From Amphibacillus marinus (GTDB taxonomy: Bacteria > Bacillota > Bacilli > Bacillales > Amphibacillaceae): a stretch of 64,000 nt of DNA. The notes beneath the pieces are model-generated. The model did not search any database. It saw nothing but the letters and a program-made list of their open reading frames with translations, and was not told where the DNA came from. The first letter of the stretch is position 1. Each line of letters begins with the position of its first letter. Positions 8,342 to 15,995 of this stretch are shown here, in pieces. Made by a program: the position numbers and the translations under genes. The stretch spans positions 1-64,000 of the forward strand of contig NZ_FODJ01000001.1 of NCBI RefSeq assembly GCF_900110345.1, read 5' to 3'.

Positions 8342-8983
8342 ATGCGACCGAATTATACTAGGGAAATTAGTAAACATGTTGAGACACACTACTTAAGTTA
8401 TTTTTTCATTATGATATTATTAGTAATGGGCTTGATTTTTGGCGCAGTGATTGTAATAACGATGCATTTTACCCAAAAGCAAGATTTACTTTTCTATCTA
8501 AATCAATATTTTAGTCGAGTTGATAGCCAGAGTGTTTTGCTAAATAGTGATTTGTTGAGAGCCAGTTTCTTTTCTCATTTTCAATTTTTACTAATTATCT
8601 TCATTCTTGGTTTGACGATTGTAGGTCTACCGATCATATGGGTGATGATTTTTATAAAAGGTACCTTTATCGGATTTTCAATCGGTTTTTTTGTTAATCA
8701 ATATGGTCTAAGGGGCTTATTGTTTGTAAGTGCTGGCGTTTTACCGCAGAATCTAATCTTAATTCCACTCTATATATTATCTGGATCAATTGCGATGATT
8801 TTTTCTTCATATCTACTAAAGCGATTGATGAGTAAAAGACTGACTAGATTCACTTGGCAAGGTTTTGCTCAATATGGTGTTGCCTTTGTCATTTTAATAA
8901 CTTTTAGTTTATTAGCAGCTTTAGTTGAGGCGTATTTTTCGTCATTTTTAATTGAATATGTCAGTTCTGTGACTAATTTGTAA
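8342..8983 (+). CDS. spoIIM: Stage II sporulation protein M
   Basis: This is an integral membrane protein of 213 residues, the usual SpoIIM length (about 214). Hydrophobic segments lie near 24-44, 77-115, 125-155 and 180-202. With SpoIID and SpoIIP it forms the mother-cell peptidoglycan-degrading complex for septal thinning and engulfment. I chose the ATG at 8342 over 8324 because GGAGGAGA (8329-8336) fits only the later one. The best sigma-E-like -10 upstream is CATAGAAT (8278-8285), with a poor -35, so the expected mother-cell promoter is only weakly visible. Its place between the nudF cluster and fur matches B. subtilis. Confidence 0.88.
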   Translation: MRPNYTREISKHVETHYLSYFFIMILLVMGLIFGAVIVITMHFTQKQDLLFYLNQYFSRVDSQSVLLNSDLLRASFFSHFQFLLIIFILGLTIVGLPIIWVMIFIKGTFIGFSIGFFVNQYGLRGLLFVSAGVLPQNLILIPLYILSGSIAMIFSSYLLKRLMSKRLTRFTWQGFAQYGVAFVILITFSLLAALVEAYFSSFLIEYVSSVTNL

Positions 8984-9018
8984 TGATTACAAATTGTATA
9001 TTTCAATTGATTTTTAAA

Positions 9019-9033
9019 TTATAATTATTTTAA
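9019..9033 (+). promoter_or_regulatory. PerR-type operator upstream of fur
   Basis: TTATAATTATTTTAA differs from the Per box TTATAATNATTATAA at one position. It abuts the -35 of the fur promoter. In B. subtilis fur is a known PerR target, so peroxide and metal control of Fur level is the simplest reading. Confidence 0.7.
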
Positions 9034-9062
9034 TTGACACCCTTTCACGATCTGATTATAAT
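9034..9062 (+). promoter_or_regulatory. Consensus sigma-A promoter of fur
   Basis: TTGACA (9034-9039) and TATAAT (9057-9062) are both perfect and are separated by exactly 17 bases. The fur ribosome binding site begins 11 bases after the -10. Confidence 0.9.
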
Positions 9063-9087
9063 TGAGAATGTGAAGGAGGTTTCCGTT

Positions 9088-9534
9088 ATGGAACATCGTA
9101 TTGAACGTATTAAGAAGCAGTTGCATTCTCAAAGCTATAAATTAACTCCACAACGTGAAGCTACCGTTAGAGTTTTGCTAGAACGTGAAGAGGATCATTT
9201 AAGTGCTGAAGATGTATACTTACTTGTTAAAGAGAAGGCACCTGAAATTGGCCTTGCTACTGTTTATCGAACACTAGAGTTACTTTCCGAATTAAAGATT
9301 GTTGATAAAATAAATTTTGGTGATGGTGTATCACGTTATGATTTACGAAAAGAAGGTGCAACACATTTTCATCATCACTTAGTATGTATGGAATGTGGGA
9401 ATGTAGAAGAAATTATTGAGGATTTACTGGAGGATGTTGAGAAGGTCGTGGAGCGTGATTGGAACTTTCAGGTAAAGGATCACCGGCTAACCTTTCATGG
9501 TATTTGCGTTAAATGTCAAGACAATAAGGAATAA
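9088..9534 (+). CDS. fur: Ferric uptake regulator Fur
   Basis: This 148-residue iron-responsive repressor has an N-terminal winged helix (LTPQREATVRVLLE; recognition region AEDVYLLVKEKAPEIGLATVYRTLELL) and a C-terminal dimer/metal domain with HFHHHLVC, CMEC and CVKC ligands. The closest recalled match is B. subtilis Fur, and synteny (fur-yqzK-xerD) supports Fur over PerR or Zur. The start at 9088 is chosen because AAGGAGGT lies seven bases upstream; an earlier in-frame codon at 9034 falls inside the promoter. Expected targets, siderophore and iron uptake genes, are outside the window. Confidence 0.95.
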   Translation: MEHRIERIKKQLHSQSYKLTPQREATVRVLLEREEDHLSAEDVYLLVKEKAPEIGLATVYRTLELLSELKIVDKINFGDGVSRYDLRKEGATHFHHHLVCMECGNVEEIIEDLLEDVEKVVERDWNFQVKDHRLTFHGICVKCQDNKE

Positions 9535-9595
9535 TTAAATATGATTATGTAATTTGTGTCCGATTGCTCATTGATTAGCATAAATGAACAAATTA

Positions 9596-9637
9596 ATCCG
9601 AATTTAAACTGAATGACTCAGCTTAGTTCGGATTTTC
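9596..9637 (+). terminator. Imperfect stem-loop after fur
   Basis: ATCCGAA pairs with TTCGGAT (9627-9633), and inner TAA/TTA and CTGA/TCAG pairs stack below the loop, followed by TTTTC. It is probably the fur terminator. A hairpin with the same outer CCGAA and inner CTGA/TCAG pairs follows ypeB (37106-37154). Confidence 0.5.
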
Positions 9638-9662
9638 TAGTTTTCGTATTCTTTCGACTAAT

Positions 9663-9756
9663 GGTTGTATACCAAATAGCGTAGATAAGGTAGTTTCCCA
9701 AAATTTTCTGGAGCAATACAAACATTTGTTTAACCAACGCTATTTGATGAAGAACC
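9663..9756 (+). repeat. Short terminal-inverted-repeat element, copy A (94 bp)
   Basis: The element starts GGTTGTATACCAAATAGCGT and ends with ACGCTATTTGATGAAGAACC. CAAATAGCGT near the left end is the inverse of ACGCTATTTG near the right end. A second, longer copy at 40588-40757 shares both ends and the TTTCCCA and ATACAAACAT blocks inside. No ORF is present, so it is MITE-like. It fills most of the 316-base fur-yqzK gap. Confidence 0.75.
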
Positions 9757-9850
9757 CAACTAATTTGCCTAACTTAGAAAATATAAGTATAGTAGCTTAT
9801 TTTTTTGTTAACATTAGAAAGTAAGGTACGTCTTTGAGAGGGTGATGAGG

Positions 9851-10051
9851 ATGCGAAGTCTGAAGCGGATGGTTTGGGAGTGTATTAAATTATTACTTAT
9901 ATTCTTTACTGCTTTATTTATATTTTCTTACGGTGTTAGTATGATTCAAAACGAGTATCAGTTAAGAATTCGAGAATTAACGCCTAGAAGAGCTGCTGAT
10001 CAGGTGAGTTTTTTTGAATCGTATTTTAAAATAAATCATTTAGGAGACTAG
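9851..10051 (+). CDS. yqzK: YqzK-family small membrane protein (DUF4227)
   Basis: This 66-residue protein has one N-terminal transmembrane segment (KLLLIFFTALFIFSYGVSMI, about 13-32) and a short polar tail on the outer side. It corresponds in position and size to B. subtilis YqzK, between fur and xerD; function is unknown. The start among GTG 9842, ATG 9845 and ATG 9851 is uncertain; ATG 9851 gives the best spacing to GAGAGGG. The stop is two bases before the xerD start, so the two genes are coupled. Confidence 0.72.
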   Translation: MRSLKRMVWECIKLLLIFFTALFIFSYGVSMIQNEYQLRIRELTPRRAADQVSFFESYFKINHLGD

Positions 10052-10053
10052 TT

Positions 10054-10941
10054 ATGCGTCTAGAATTAGAAGACTTTGTCCACTACATCAAGATTGAACG
10101 TGGTCTATCAATTAACACACTTCAATCCTATCAACGTGATTTAAAGAAGTATTTAACATATTTAACTGAGCAAAGGTCAATTGATTCGTGGACAGAAGTT
10201 GCTAGAAGCGATATTACGCAATTTCTCTATCATATGAATGATACTGGTGTATCACAGGCAACGCTGGCTCGGAGCCTGTCTTCTATTCGTTTATTTCATC
10301 AATTTCTTCAAAATGAACGAATAACGGCAGTAAACCCAAGTATACATATTGAAACACCAAAGAAAACTGCAAAGCTACCGAAGTTTCTCTCATCAGAGGA
10401 GGTTGACCGGTTACTTGATATCGAAACGGATGAACCGCTCTCTATTAGGAATAAGGCAATGGTTGAAACCCTGTATGCAACAGGTTTACGGGTAACTGAG
10501 CTTGTTTCTTTAACGTTAAGTGATTTACACCTAATGATGGGTTTTATTAGGTGCTTAGGTAAGGGAAGTAAAGAGCGGATTGTTCCACTAGGTGATATAG
10601 CGTCTAGTGCAGTCAAACAATATTTAGAGCTGTCCCGTCCTTTGCTAGTGAAGAAGCAGCTAACAGAGCAATTATTTGTTAATCATCATGGTAAGCCTTT
10701 ATCGAGACAAGGTTTTTGGAAAATTTTAAAAAGAGTGGCCGAGGAACAAGATGTAAAAAAGAATCTTAGTCCCCATATGCTAAGACATTCGTTTGCAACG
10801 CATTTATTAGAGAACGGAGCCGATTTACGGTCTGTTCAAGAAATGCTTGGTCATGCTGATATTTCAACGACGCAAATTTACACACATGTTTCAAAAAGAC
10901 GATTGCGTGAGATTTACAGTAAGCACCATCCAAGAGCTTAA
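10054..10941 (+). CDS. xerD: Site-specific tyrosine recombinase XerD
   Basis: This 295-residue recombinase acts with XerC at dif to resolve chromosome dimers. It has an N-terminal SAM-like domain and a C-terminal catalytic domain with the R-K-H-R-H-Y set: ATGLRVTEL, GKGSKERIVPLG, HMLRHSFATHLL, LGHADISTTQIYTHVS. Length is standard. The deoB-pupG genes that follow it in B. subtilis are absent; instead a terminator and dacF follow. Confidence 0.96.
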   Translation: MRLELEDFVHYIKIERGLSINTLQSYQRDLKKYLTYLTEQRSIDSWTEVARSDITQFLYHMNDTGVSQATLARSLSSIRLFHQFLQNERITAVNPSIHIETPKKTAKLPKFLSSEEVDRLLDIETDEPLSIRNKAMVETLYATGLRVTELVSLTLSDLHLMMGFIRCLGKGSKERIVPLGDIASSAVKQYLELSRPLLVKKQLTEQLFVNHHGKPLSRQGFWKILKRVAEEQDVKKNLSPHMLRHSFATHLLENGADLRSVQEMLGHADISTTQIYTHVSKRRLREIYSKHHPRA

Positions 10942-10963
10942 TCCAAGTCGTTAACCTATTAAT

Positions 10964-10989
10964 AAAACTGGTCACTTTGACCAGTTTTT
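10964..10989 (+). terminator. Rho-independent terminator after xerD
   Basis: An 11-base perfect stem (AAAACTGGTCA / TGACCAGTTTT) with a three-base loop runs into a T-tract. Confidence 0.85.
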
Positions 10990-10994
10990 CTTAT

Positions 10995-11024
10995 GTTTAA
11001 AAATACTTTGAATTGGAGAAAATG
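10995..11024 (+). promoter_or_regulatory. Sigma-F promoter candidate for dacF
   Basis: GTTTA (10995-10999) is followed after 15 bases by GGAGAAAATG (11015-11024), which fits the sigma-F -10 pattern GGNNANANTN at every fixed position. B. subtilis dacF is sigma-F dependent. It lies 30 bases before the dacF start codon. Confidence 0.65.
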
Positions 11025-11054
11025 AGAGTACCGATAATGAGGAGGTCAAACTTG

Positions 11055-12218
11055 ATGAAAAAGACGATTATCTTATTAATGTTACTCATTTTCACAACAC
11101 AGCCCATAAGTGCTTTTGCACAAGAGACTGAATATGAACTTGATTTGGACACGAAAAGTGTCATATTAATTGAACGAAATACAGGTAAAGTGCTGTACGA
11201 GGAAAATAAAGATACGACCTTACCACCAGCTAGCATGACGAAGATGATGACCCTGTTATTAATTGCTGATGCAATTGAGCAGCAAAAAATTAGCCTTGCT
11301 GACACAGTGCGAATTAGTGAGTTTGCTGCATCGATGGGGGGCTCACAAATTTATTTAGAGCCCAATGAGGAGATGACTGTAGATGAGCTTCTTAAGGCTG
11401 TGGCAGTAGGATCTGCTAATGACGCCAGTGTTGCATTAGCTGAGCACATTTATGGAAGTGAGAAGGCATTCGTAGAAGCAATGAATAATAAGGTTGTTGA
11501 GTTAGACCTTGCGAATACGCATTTCTCTAATACAACAGGCTTACCAGAGGAGAATCATTATTCAACTGCTCATGACATGGCTATGATTGCCCGAGCTTTA
11601 TTGGCTTACCCATTTATTACAGAATATACCTCCATTTATGAGGATTACTTACGAAAAGGAACGGATAATGAGTTTTGGCTTGTTAATACCAATAAGCTCG
11701 TTAAATTCTATCCGGGAGTAGATGGGTTGAAAACTGGCTTTACCCAAGAAGCAAAATATTGTTTAACAGCAACTGCCCAAAAAAATGATATGCGACTTAT
11801 TGCAGTTGTAATGGGGGCCGAATCACCAAAGCTGAGAAATTCAGCTATTACTAAATTACTTGATTATGGTTTCTCGCAATTTGATCACAAGAAACTTTAC
11901 GACCGTCATCAGGCTGTTGCAGAAATTGATGTCTTAAAGGGTAAGGCTGCTAAGCTAGCTGCTATCACACAAGATGCAGTCTCAATTGTAACCAAGAAGG
12001 GGACAAATTTAGAACAGCTTGAGCTGAAGACGGTAGTGGAAGATGAGCTTGTTGCACCAATAGAGGCGGGTACAGAATTAGGAAAACTGGAAATTCATTT
12101 AGATGGTGAGCTGATTGATGAGATTGTCTTAATTAGTGAAGTAGCTATTGAAAAGGCGAGTTTCTGGCAGTTAATTAAAGATTCTACTAACCGTTTACTC
12201 CGTCAAGGTGCGCATTAA
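11055..12218 (+). CDS. dacF: Forespore D-alanyl-D-alanine carboxypeptidase DacF
   Basis: This 387-residue low-molecular-weight penicillin-binding protein removes terminal D-Ala from peptidoglycan stem peptides and helps set cortex crosslinking. It has a signal peptide (MKKTIILLMLLIFTTQPISA), the SxxK motif in PASMTKMM, the SxN motif in VGSANDAS, and KTG in GLKTGFTQE, then a C-terminal PBP5-type beta domain. The start is set by GGAGG nine bases upstream; earlier in-frame codons would remove the signal peptide from the N-terminus. The gene sits directly before spoIIAA as in B. subtilis, but a strong terminator separates them here. Confidence 0.93.
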   Translation: MKKTIILLMLLIFTTQPISAFAQETEYELDLDTKSVILIERNTGKVLYEENKDTTLPPASMTKMMTLLLIADAIEQQKISLADTVRISEFAASMGGSQIYLEPNEEMTVDELLKAVAVGSANDASVALAEHIYGSEKAFVEAMNNKVVELDLANTHFSNTTGLPEENHYSTAHDMAMIARALLAYPFITEYTSIYEDYLRKGTDNEFWLVNTNKLVKFYPGVDGLKTGFTQEAKYCLTATAQKNDMRLIAVVMGAESPKLRNSAITKLLDYGFSQFDHKKLYDRHQAVAEIDVLKGKAAKLAAITQDAVSIVTKKGTNLEQLELKTVVEDELVAPIEAGTELGKLEIHLDGELIDEIVLISEVAIEKASFWQLIKDSTNRLLRQGAH

Positions 12219-12235
12219 TCCTTAAATTGTTTAAC

Positions 12236-12290
12236 AAGCCAAAGTCCTTGCGAAGAACGAGCAGTTCGTGACTTTGGCTTAATTCTTTTT
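12236..12290 (+). terminator. Strong terminator between dacF and spoIIAA
   Basis: An 11-base perfect stem (12236-12246 with 12270-12280), an extra inner GAAC/GTTC pairing and a final run of Ts are visible. It would limit read-through from dacF into the spoIIA operon. Confidence 0.85.
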
Positions 12291-12356
12291 AAAAAGCAAT
12301 CTTTTAAGTGAAAATAAGCATGAAATAGCACTATTTTCTTCTAGTTTTGTCGGCAA

Positions 12357-12384
12357 GCAGGTTTTTAGCAACTATTTAGCGAAT
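12357..12384 (+). promoter_or_regulatory. Sigma-H promoter candidate for spoIIAA-spoIIAB-sigF
   Basis: GCAGGTTTT (12357-12365), 12 bases, then AGCGAAT (12378-12384) fits the sigma-H pattern RNAGGAWWW-N11/12-RNNGAAT except at one -35 base. In B. subtilis this operon is driven by sigma-H with Spo0A~P. Confidence 0.65.
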
Positions 12385-12423
12385 CGTAATGGCAGGGAGT
12401 AAATAACTTAGGAGGTAGTTAAC

Positions 12424-12777
12424 ATGGCTTTAGCACACAGCTTTAACACCAAGAATAATGTTTTAGTAGTTCGACTTGTTGGAGAATTGGATCATCATGA
12501 AACTAATGCCCTTAAATCAATCTGGCAGGAGGAGATTAACACGAAGCAGCCAGCTAATATTATCCTTAATCTAGCAGAGTTAACCTTTATGGATAGCTCC
12601 GGTCTTGGGGTCATTTTGGGTCGCTACAAGGAAATTAAGCAAGCGGGTGGAGAGATGGTTGTATGTGCAATTTCACCGGCAGTTAAGCGATTATTTGATT
12701 TATCCGGCTTATTTAAAATTATGAGATTAGAAGATTCTGAACAAGCAGCATTTCACTATTTGGGGGTGGCATCATGA
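12424..12777 (+). CDS. spoIIAA: Anti-sigma-F factor antagonist SpoIIAA
   Basis: This 117-residue STAS-domain protein, when unphosphorylated, binds SpoIIAB and frees sigma-F in the forespore. The phosphorylated serine lies in FMDSSGLG (S58, the same number as in B. subtilis). Start and GGAGGT site are clear. Its last four bases overlap the start of spoIIAB (ATGA), indicating translational coupling. Confidence 0.96.
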   Translation: MALAHSFNTKNNVLVVRLVGELDHHETNALKSIWQEEINTKQPANIILNLAELTFMDSSGLGVILGRYKEIKQAGGEMVVCAISPAVKRLFDLSGLFKIMRLEDSEQAAFHYLGVAS

Positions 12778-13214
12778 CCAATCACATGAATGTATCTTTT
12801 AAAAGTAAAAGTGTGAATGAATCATTTGCTAGAGTTGTAATTGCAGCATTTTTAGCTCCCCTTGATCCAACGCTAGACGAATTAACTGAAATAAAAACAG
12901 TGGTCTCAGAAGCTGTTACCAATGCAATTATCCATGGCTATGAACAGTCTGAAGATTTTGATGTTTATTTAACCGCTGAGATTATTGAGAATAAAGTAAA
13001 AATTACAATAGAGGACTTAGGTATTGGTATTGAAAATGTCAATAAGGCCATCCAGCCATTGTACACATCAAAGCCAGAGCTTGAACGCTCAGGTATGGGC
13101 TTTACGATTATGGAGAATTTTATGGACAAGGTTGTAGTGGAGTCTTCTTTAGGTCAAGGTACTAAGGTCATTTTAGAAAAGACCTTTCAGACAACCCGCT
13201 CCTTCTGTCATTAG
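12774..13214 (+). CDS. spoIIAB: Anti-sigma-F factor and SpoIIAA kinase SpoIIAB
   Basis: This 146-residue GHKL-family serine kinase holds sigma-F inactive and phosphorylates SpoIIAA. The N box ([12 protein letters not shown]), G1 box (EDLGIGI) and G2 box (SGMGFTIM) are all present. The overlapping ATGA start gives MTNHMNVSF, in register with the B. subtilis N-terminus; ATG 12786 is possible but less likely. Confidence 0.96.
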   Translation: MTNHMNVSFKSKSVNESFARVVIAAFLAPLDPTLDELTEIKTVVSEAVTNAIIHGYEQSEDFDVYLTAEIIENKVKITIEDLGIGIENVNKAIQPLYTSKPELERSGMGFTIMENFMDKVVVESSLGQGTKVILEKTFQTTRSFCH

Positions 13215-13228
13215 AGAGGGTGAATGAG

Positions 13229-13978
13229 ATGTCCTTAAATCAAGTAAAGAAGCAGGAGCCGCTTTCTGATGAAGCGATGAAGCGTTACATTCAATTAAGT
13301 CAAGCTGGCGATCAAGATGCTAAAGATATCATGGTTGAAAGAAACGTTCGTTTAGTTTGGTCGGTCGTGCAACGCTTTCTAAATAGAGGTTATGATCAAG
13401 AAGATTTATTCCAGATCGGTTGCATTGGGTTATTAAAATCAATTGATAAGTTTGACCTGTCATATCAGGTTAAGTTCTCAACTTATGCTGTCCCAATGAT
13501 TATTGGGGAGATCCAACGCTTTATCCGTGATGATGGTTCTATTAAAGTCAGTCGGTCACTTAAAGAACTCGGTCATAAAGTTAGAAGAGAAAAAGAAGCA
13601 TTGTCAAAAAGCTTTGGTAGATCACCAACGGTTTCTGAATTAGCCTGTGCGCTTGATATGAGTACTGAAGACATTATCCAAGCAGAAGAGGCAATTAAGC
13701 AACCTCATTCCATTCATGAAACCGTCTATGAAAATGAGGGTGACCCGATCACTTTGCTTGATCAGCTCTCAAAAGAGGATGATCATTGGTTTGACAAACT
13801 TTTAATTGAAGAAACAATGAAGAATTTAGAGCCGCGTGAACAGCTTATTGTTTACCTGCGTTATTATCAAGATCAAACGCAATCAGAGGTGGCCAGTCGA
13901 CTTGGCATTTCTCAGGTGCAGGTGTCACGATTGGAAAAGAAGATTCTAGCTTATATGAAAAACCAGATTAGTATGTAG
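13229..13978 (+). CDS. sigF: RNA polymerase sigma-F factor
   Basis: This forespore-specific sigma factor of 249 residues has region 2 (ERNVRLVWSVVQRFLNRGYD, DLFQIGCIGLLKSIDKFD, FSTYAVPMIIGEIQRF), region 3 (SRSLKELGHKVRREKEAL) and region 4 (LEPREQLIVYLRYYQDQTQS, IGSQ-type ISQVQVSRLEKKIL). ATG 13229 is preferred to GTG 13220, which overlaps the GAGGG ribosome binding site. It is the last gene of the spoIIA operon. Its candidate targets here include dacF. Confidence 0.96.
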   Translation: MSLNQVKKQEPLSDEAMKRYIQLSQAGDQDAKDIMVERNVRLVWSVVQRFLNRGYDQEDLFQIGCIGLLKSIDKFDLSYQVKFSTYAVPMIIGEIQRFIRDDGSIKVSRSLKELGHKVRREKEALSKSFGRSPTVSELACALDMSTEDIIQAEEAIKQPHSIHETVYENEGDPITLLDQLSKEDDHWFDKLLIEETMKNLEPREQLIVYLRYYQDQTQSEVASRLGISQVQVSRLEKKILAYMKNQISM

Positions 13979-14051
13979 TCTTATCTAAATATGAATAAAT
14001 TAGTTTTGCACAATTTTAGTGCGTTTTTCATGTCGAATAGCGCAAACATTT

Positions 14052-14106
14052 ACAAACAGCTCAGCCAGCTTTTCTTTAAGAAAGAAAAGCTGGCTGAGCT
14101 GTTTGT
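14052..14106. repeat. Perfect 26-bp inverted repeat with 3-base loop, downstream of sigF
   Basis: The left arm 14052-14077 is the exact reverse complement of 14081-14106. The stem contains AGCTCAGCCAGC. Neither side carries a T-tract long enough for a normal terminator. It is the main structure in the 350-base sigF-spoVAF gap. Confidence 0.85.
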
Positions 14107-14268
14107 GTGGATTAATTGTTTATTTTTATAAAACCATCTAGTTTTTATCATGTTGTTAGTTGGGTGAAGAAAAAAGGTAATTTTATGACAATTATTAATA
14201 CGCTATAGAGTATTTTAAAAAAAGCGCAACTTATTCATATCATGATAATACTTCCTTAAATCTACTCT

Positions 14269-14297
14269 GTATAGATTATTTCATTTAAACAATACTA
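14269..14297 (+). promoter_or_regulatory. Sigma-G promoter candidate for spoVAF
   Basis: GTATA (14269-14273), 17 bases, then AATACTA (14291-14297) resembles sigma-G GHATR-N17/18-CATWMTA with one -10 mismatch. B. subtilis spoVA genes are sigma-G dependent. Confidence 0.4.
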
Positions 14298-14328
14298 AAG
14301 CTAGTGATAAATAAAGGATGGTCAATGC

Positions 14329-15792
14329 ATGTTTAAACAAAAAGCAGCTAAAATTAATTTTGGTAACCTTAGGCAAGTTGAACATTTTATGCAAGAGCAT
14401 GTCGGTGTAGGTGTCTCATTTGATGTTGGTTTCCGAGAAATTATATTGTTGAAGCAAAGGGTACACATTTATTATTTAAATGGTCTGTGTGATTCAGCTA
14501 TTATCGTTGAGTTACTTAAAGTGCTTATAGCGATTAATGATCACGAACCAGAAGCTGTCGCTTTACCGATAATTGTCAAAAATAGACTTGTTCATCAACA
14601 ATTCGAAGAGACAAAAGATATGGAATCTGCGGTAACACAGCTCCTCTCCGGTTTAATTGTCATTTTCATTGAAGACTATAATCAGGCAATGGTTGTTGAT
14701 GTTCGAACTTATCCAGGAAGAAGTCCAGAAGAGCCTGATACTGAGCGAGTTGTTCGCGGTTCAAGAGATGGTTATACGGAGAATATTATTGAAAATACTG
14801 CTTTGACGCGTAGACGTGTCCGTGATCCACGCTTAAGAAATGAAATTCTTCAGATTGGTGATCGTTCCAAAACGGATGTGTGCATTTCTTATATTAAAGA
14901 TATTGCCGATGAACAACTTATTAAAGTAATTAGACGGGAACTAGAAACGATAAAAACCGATGGCTTATCGATGGCTGATAAAACAATTGAAGAGTACATT
15001 GTCCATCAAGGTTTTAATCCGTTTCCGTTGGTTCGTTATACCGAGCGCCCTGATGTTGCATCAAATCATTTGTTTGAGGGGCATGTACTCATTATGGTTG
15101 ATACATCACCAAGTATGATTATTACCCCGACCACATTTTTTCATCATTTGCAACATGCTGAAGAGTATCGGCAATCTCCGGCGGTTGGTACTTTTATCAG
15201 ATGGATAAGATTCCTTGGGATTTTAATTTCAATTTTCTTACTGCCGTTATGGTACTTACTTTCGCTGGAAAGTCAGTTGTTACCAGAGGCACTATCCTTT
15301 ATCGGTCCAAGTGAAGAAGGAACAATACCGTTATTTTTACAAATTGTCTTCGCTGATATTGGAATAGAATTCTTGCGTATGGCAGCTATTCACACACCAA
15401 CACCACTGTCTACTGCGATGGGGCTAATTGCCGCTATTTTAATTGGTGATATTGCAATCGAAGTAGGCTTATTTTCATCTGAAGTTATTTTATATGTGGC
15501 TTTATCAGCGATAGGATCCTATGTTACGCCAAGCTACGAGCTAAGTATAGCTAACAAACTTGTTCGTGTTGCAATTGTTATTTTAACTGCTGCTTTTGGA
15601 TTGAGCGGATTTGTAATCTCATCAACGGGATATATCTTAATGTTAGCAAAAACAAAGTCATTAAACACGCCTTACATGTGGCCGTTTATTCCCTTTAATT
15701 TAAAAGCATTTCAACAAGTTTTTGTTCGCTATAGTGTTCCCTCTTCTGAATCAAGACCAAGTATCATTCATCCAAAACGCAACTTAAAGTAA
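14329..15792 (+). CDS. spoVAF: Spore membrane protein SpoVAF (GerA family)
   Basis: This 487-residue protein of the GerAA/SpoVAF family has a long hydrophilic N-terminal half (GVGVSFDVGFREI, FIEDYNQAMVVDVRTYPGR, ERSK-like GDRSKTDVCISYIKDIAD) and several membrane segments in the second half, ending IHPKRNLK. SpoVAF in Bacillus sits in the inner spore membrane, with a role in germination together with the SpoVA channel. Length is near the B. subtilis 493, so it looks intact. In B. subtilis it is the last gene of the spoVA operon; here it stands alone between sigF and lysA. Confidence 0.93.
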   Translation: MFKQKAAKINFGNLRQVEHFMQEHVGVGVSFDVGFREIILLKQRVHIYYLNGLCDSAIIVELLKVLIAINDHEPEAVALPIIVKNRLVHQQFEETKDMESAVTQLLSGLIVIFIEDYNQAMVVDVRTYPGRSPEEPDTERVVRGSRDGYTENIIENTALTRRRVRDPRLRNEILQIGDRSKTDVCISYIKDIADEQLIKVIRRELETIKTDGLSMADKTIEEYIVHQGFNPFPLVRYTERPDVASNHLFEGHVLIMVDTSPSMIITPTTFFHHLQHAEEYRQSPAVGTFIRWIRFLGILISIFLLPLWYLLSLESQLLPEALSFIGPSEEGTIPLFLQIVFADIGIEFLRMAAIHTPTPLSTAMGLIAAILIGDIAIEVGLFSSEVILYVALSAIGSYVTPSYELSIANKLVRVAIVILTAAFGLSGFVISSTGYILMLAKTKSLNTPYMWPFIPFNLKAFQQVFVRYSVPSSESRPSIIHPKRNLK

Positions 15793-15851
15793 AATCGGCT
15801 CAACTAGTTGCTTAGTCTTAAGTTATATGATAAATTAAGTCTATTCTATTA

Positions 15852-15886
15852 AAAAGGACAATTATTTATCTAAATAATGTCCCTTT
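15852..15886 (+). terminator. Weak stem-loop after spoVAF
   Basis: AAAGGACAATTATTT can pair with AAATAATGTCCCTTT over nearly the whole length with one offset. There is no real T-tract. It is probably a terminator or RNA end for spoVAF. Confidence 0.45.
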
Positions 15887-15912
15887 CGTATGGCCCATAA
15901 CAGATGTTTTGT

Positions 15913-15961
15913 TAGCCCTTTTTTTAGGGTGGGCTTATTCATGCGATGGGGCTATTTTTTT
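15913..15961 (+). promoter_or_regulatory. Overlapping hairpins with T-tract in the lysA leader
   Basis: TAGCCC (15913-15918) can pair either with GGGCT (15931-15935) or with GGGCTA (15949-15954), and the second choice is followed by seven Ts (15955-15961). That is the form of an attenuator, or simply of a spoVAF terminator with an alternative fold. I do not see the conserved core of a lysine (L-box) riboswitch. Confidence 0.45.
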
Positions 15962-15995
15962 GAATAGTTGCATGGCTGATAAAGGGGGAAATAAG

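Noticed and set aside
10308-10616. Minus-strand 102-codon frame inside xerD
   Set aside because: Shadow of the recombinase catalytic region; no start signal.
15793-15995. Possible lysine (L-box) riboswitch before lysA
   Set aside because: The conserved L-box core is not visible and the leader is too short for the full fold.
15909-15995. N-terminal extension of lysA from TTG 15909
   Set aside because: It would translate through the leader hairpins and T-tract; GTG 15996 has a strong ribosome binding site and the family N-terminus.
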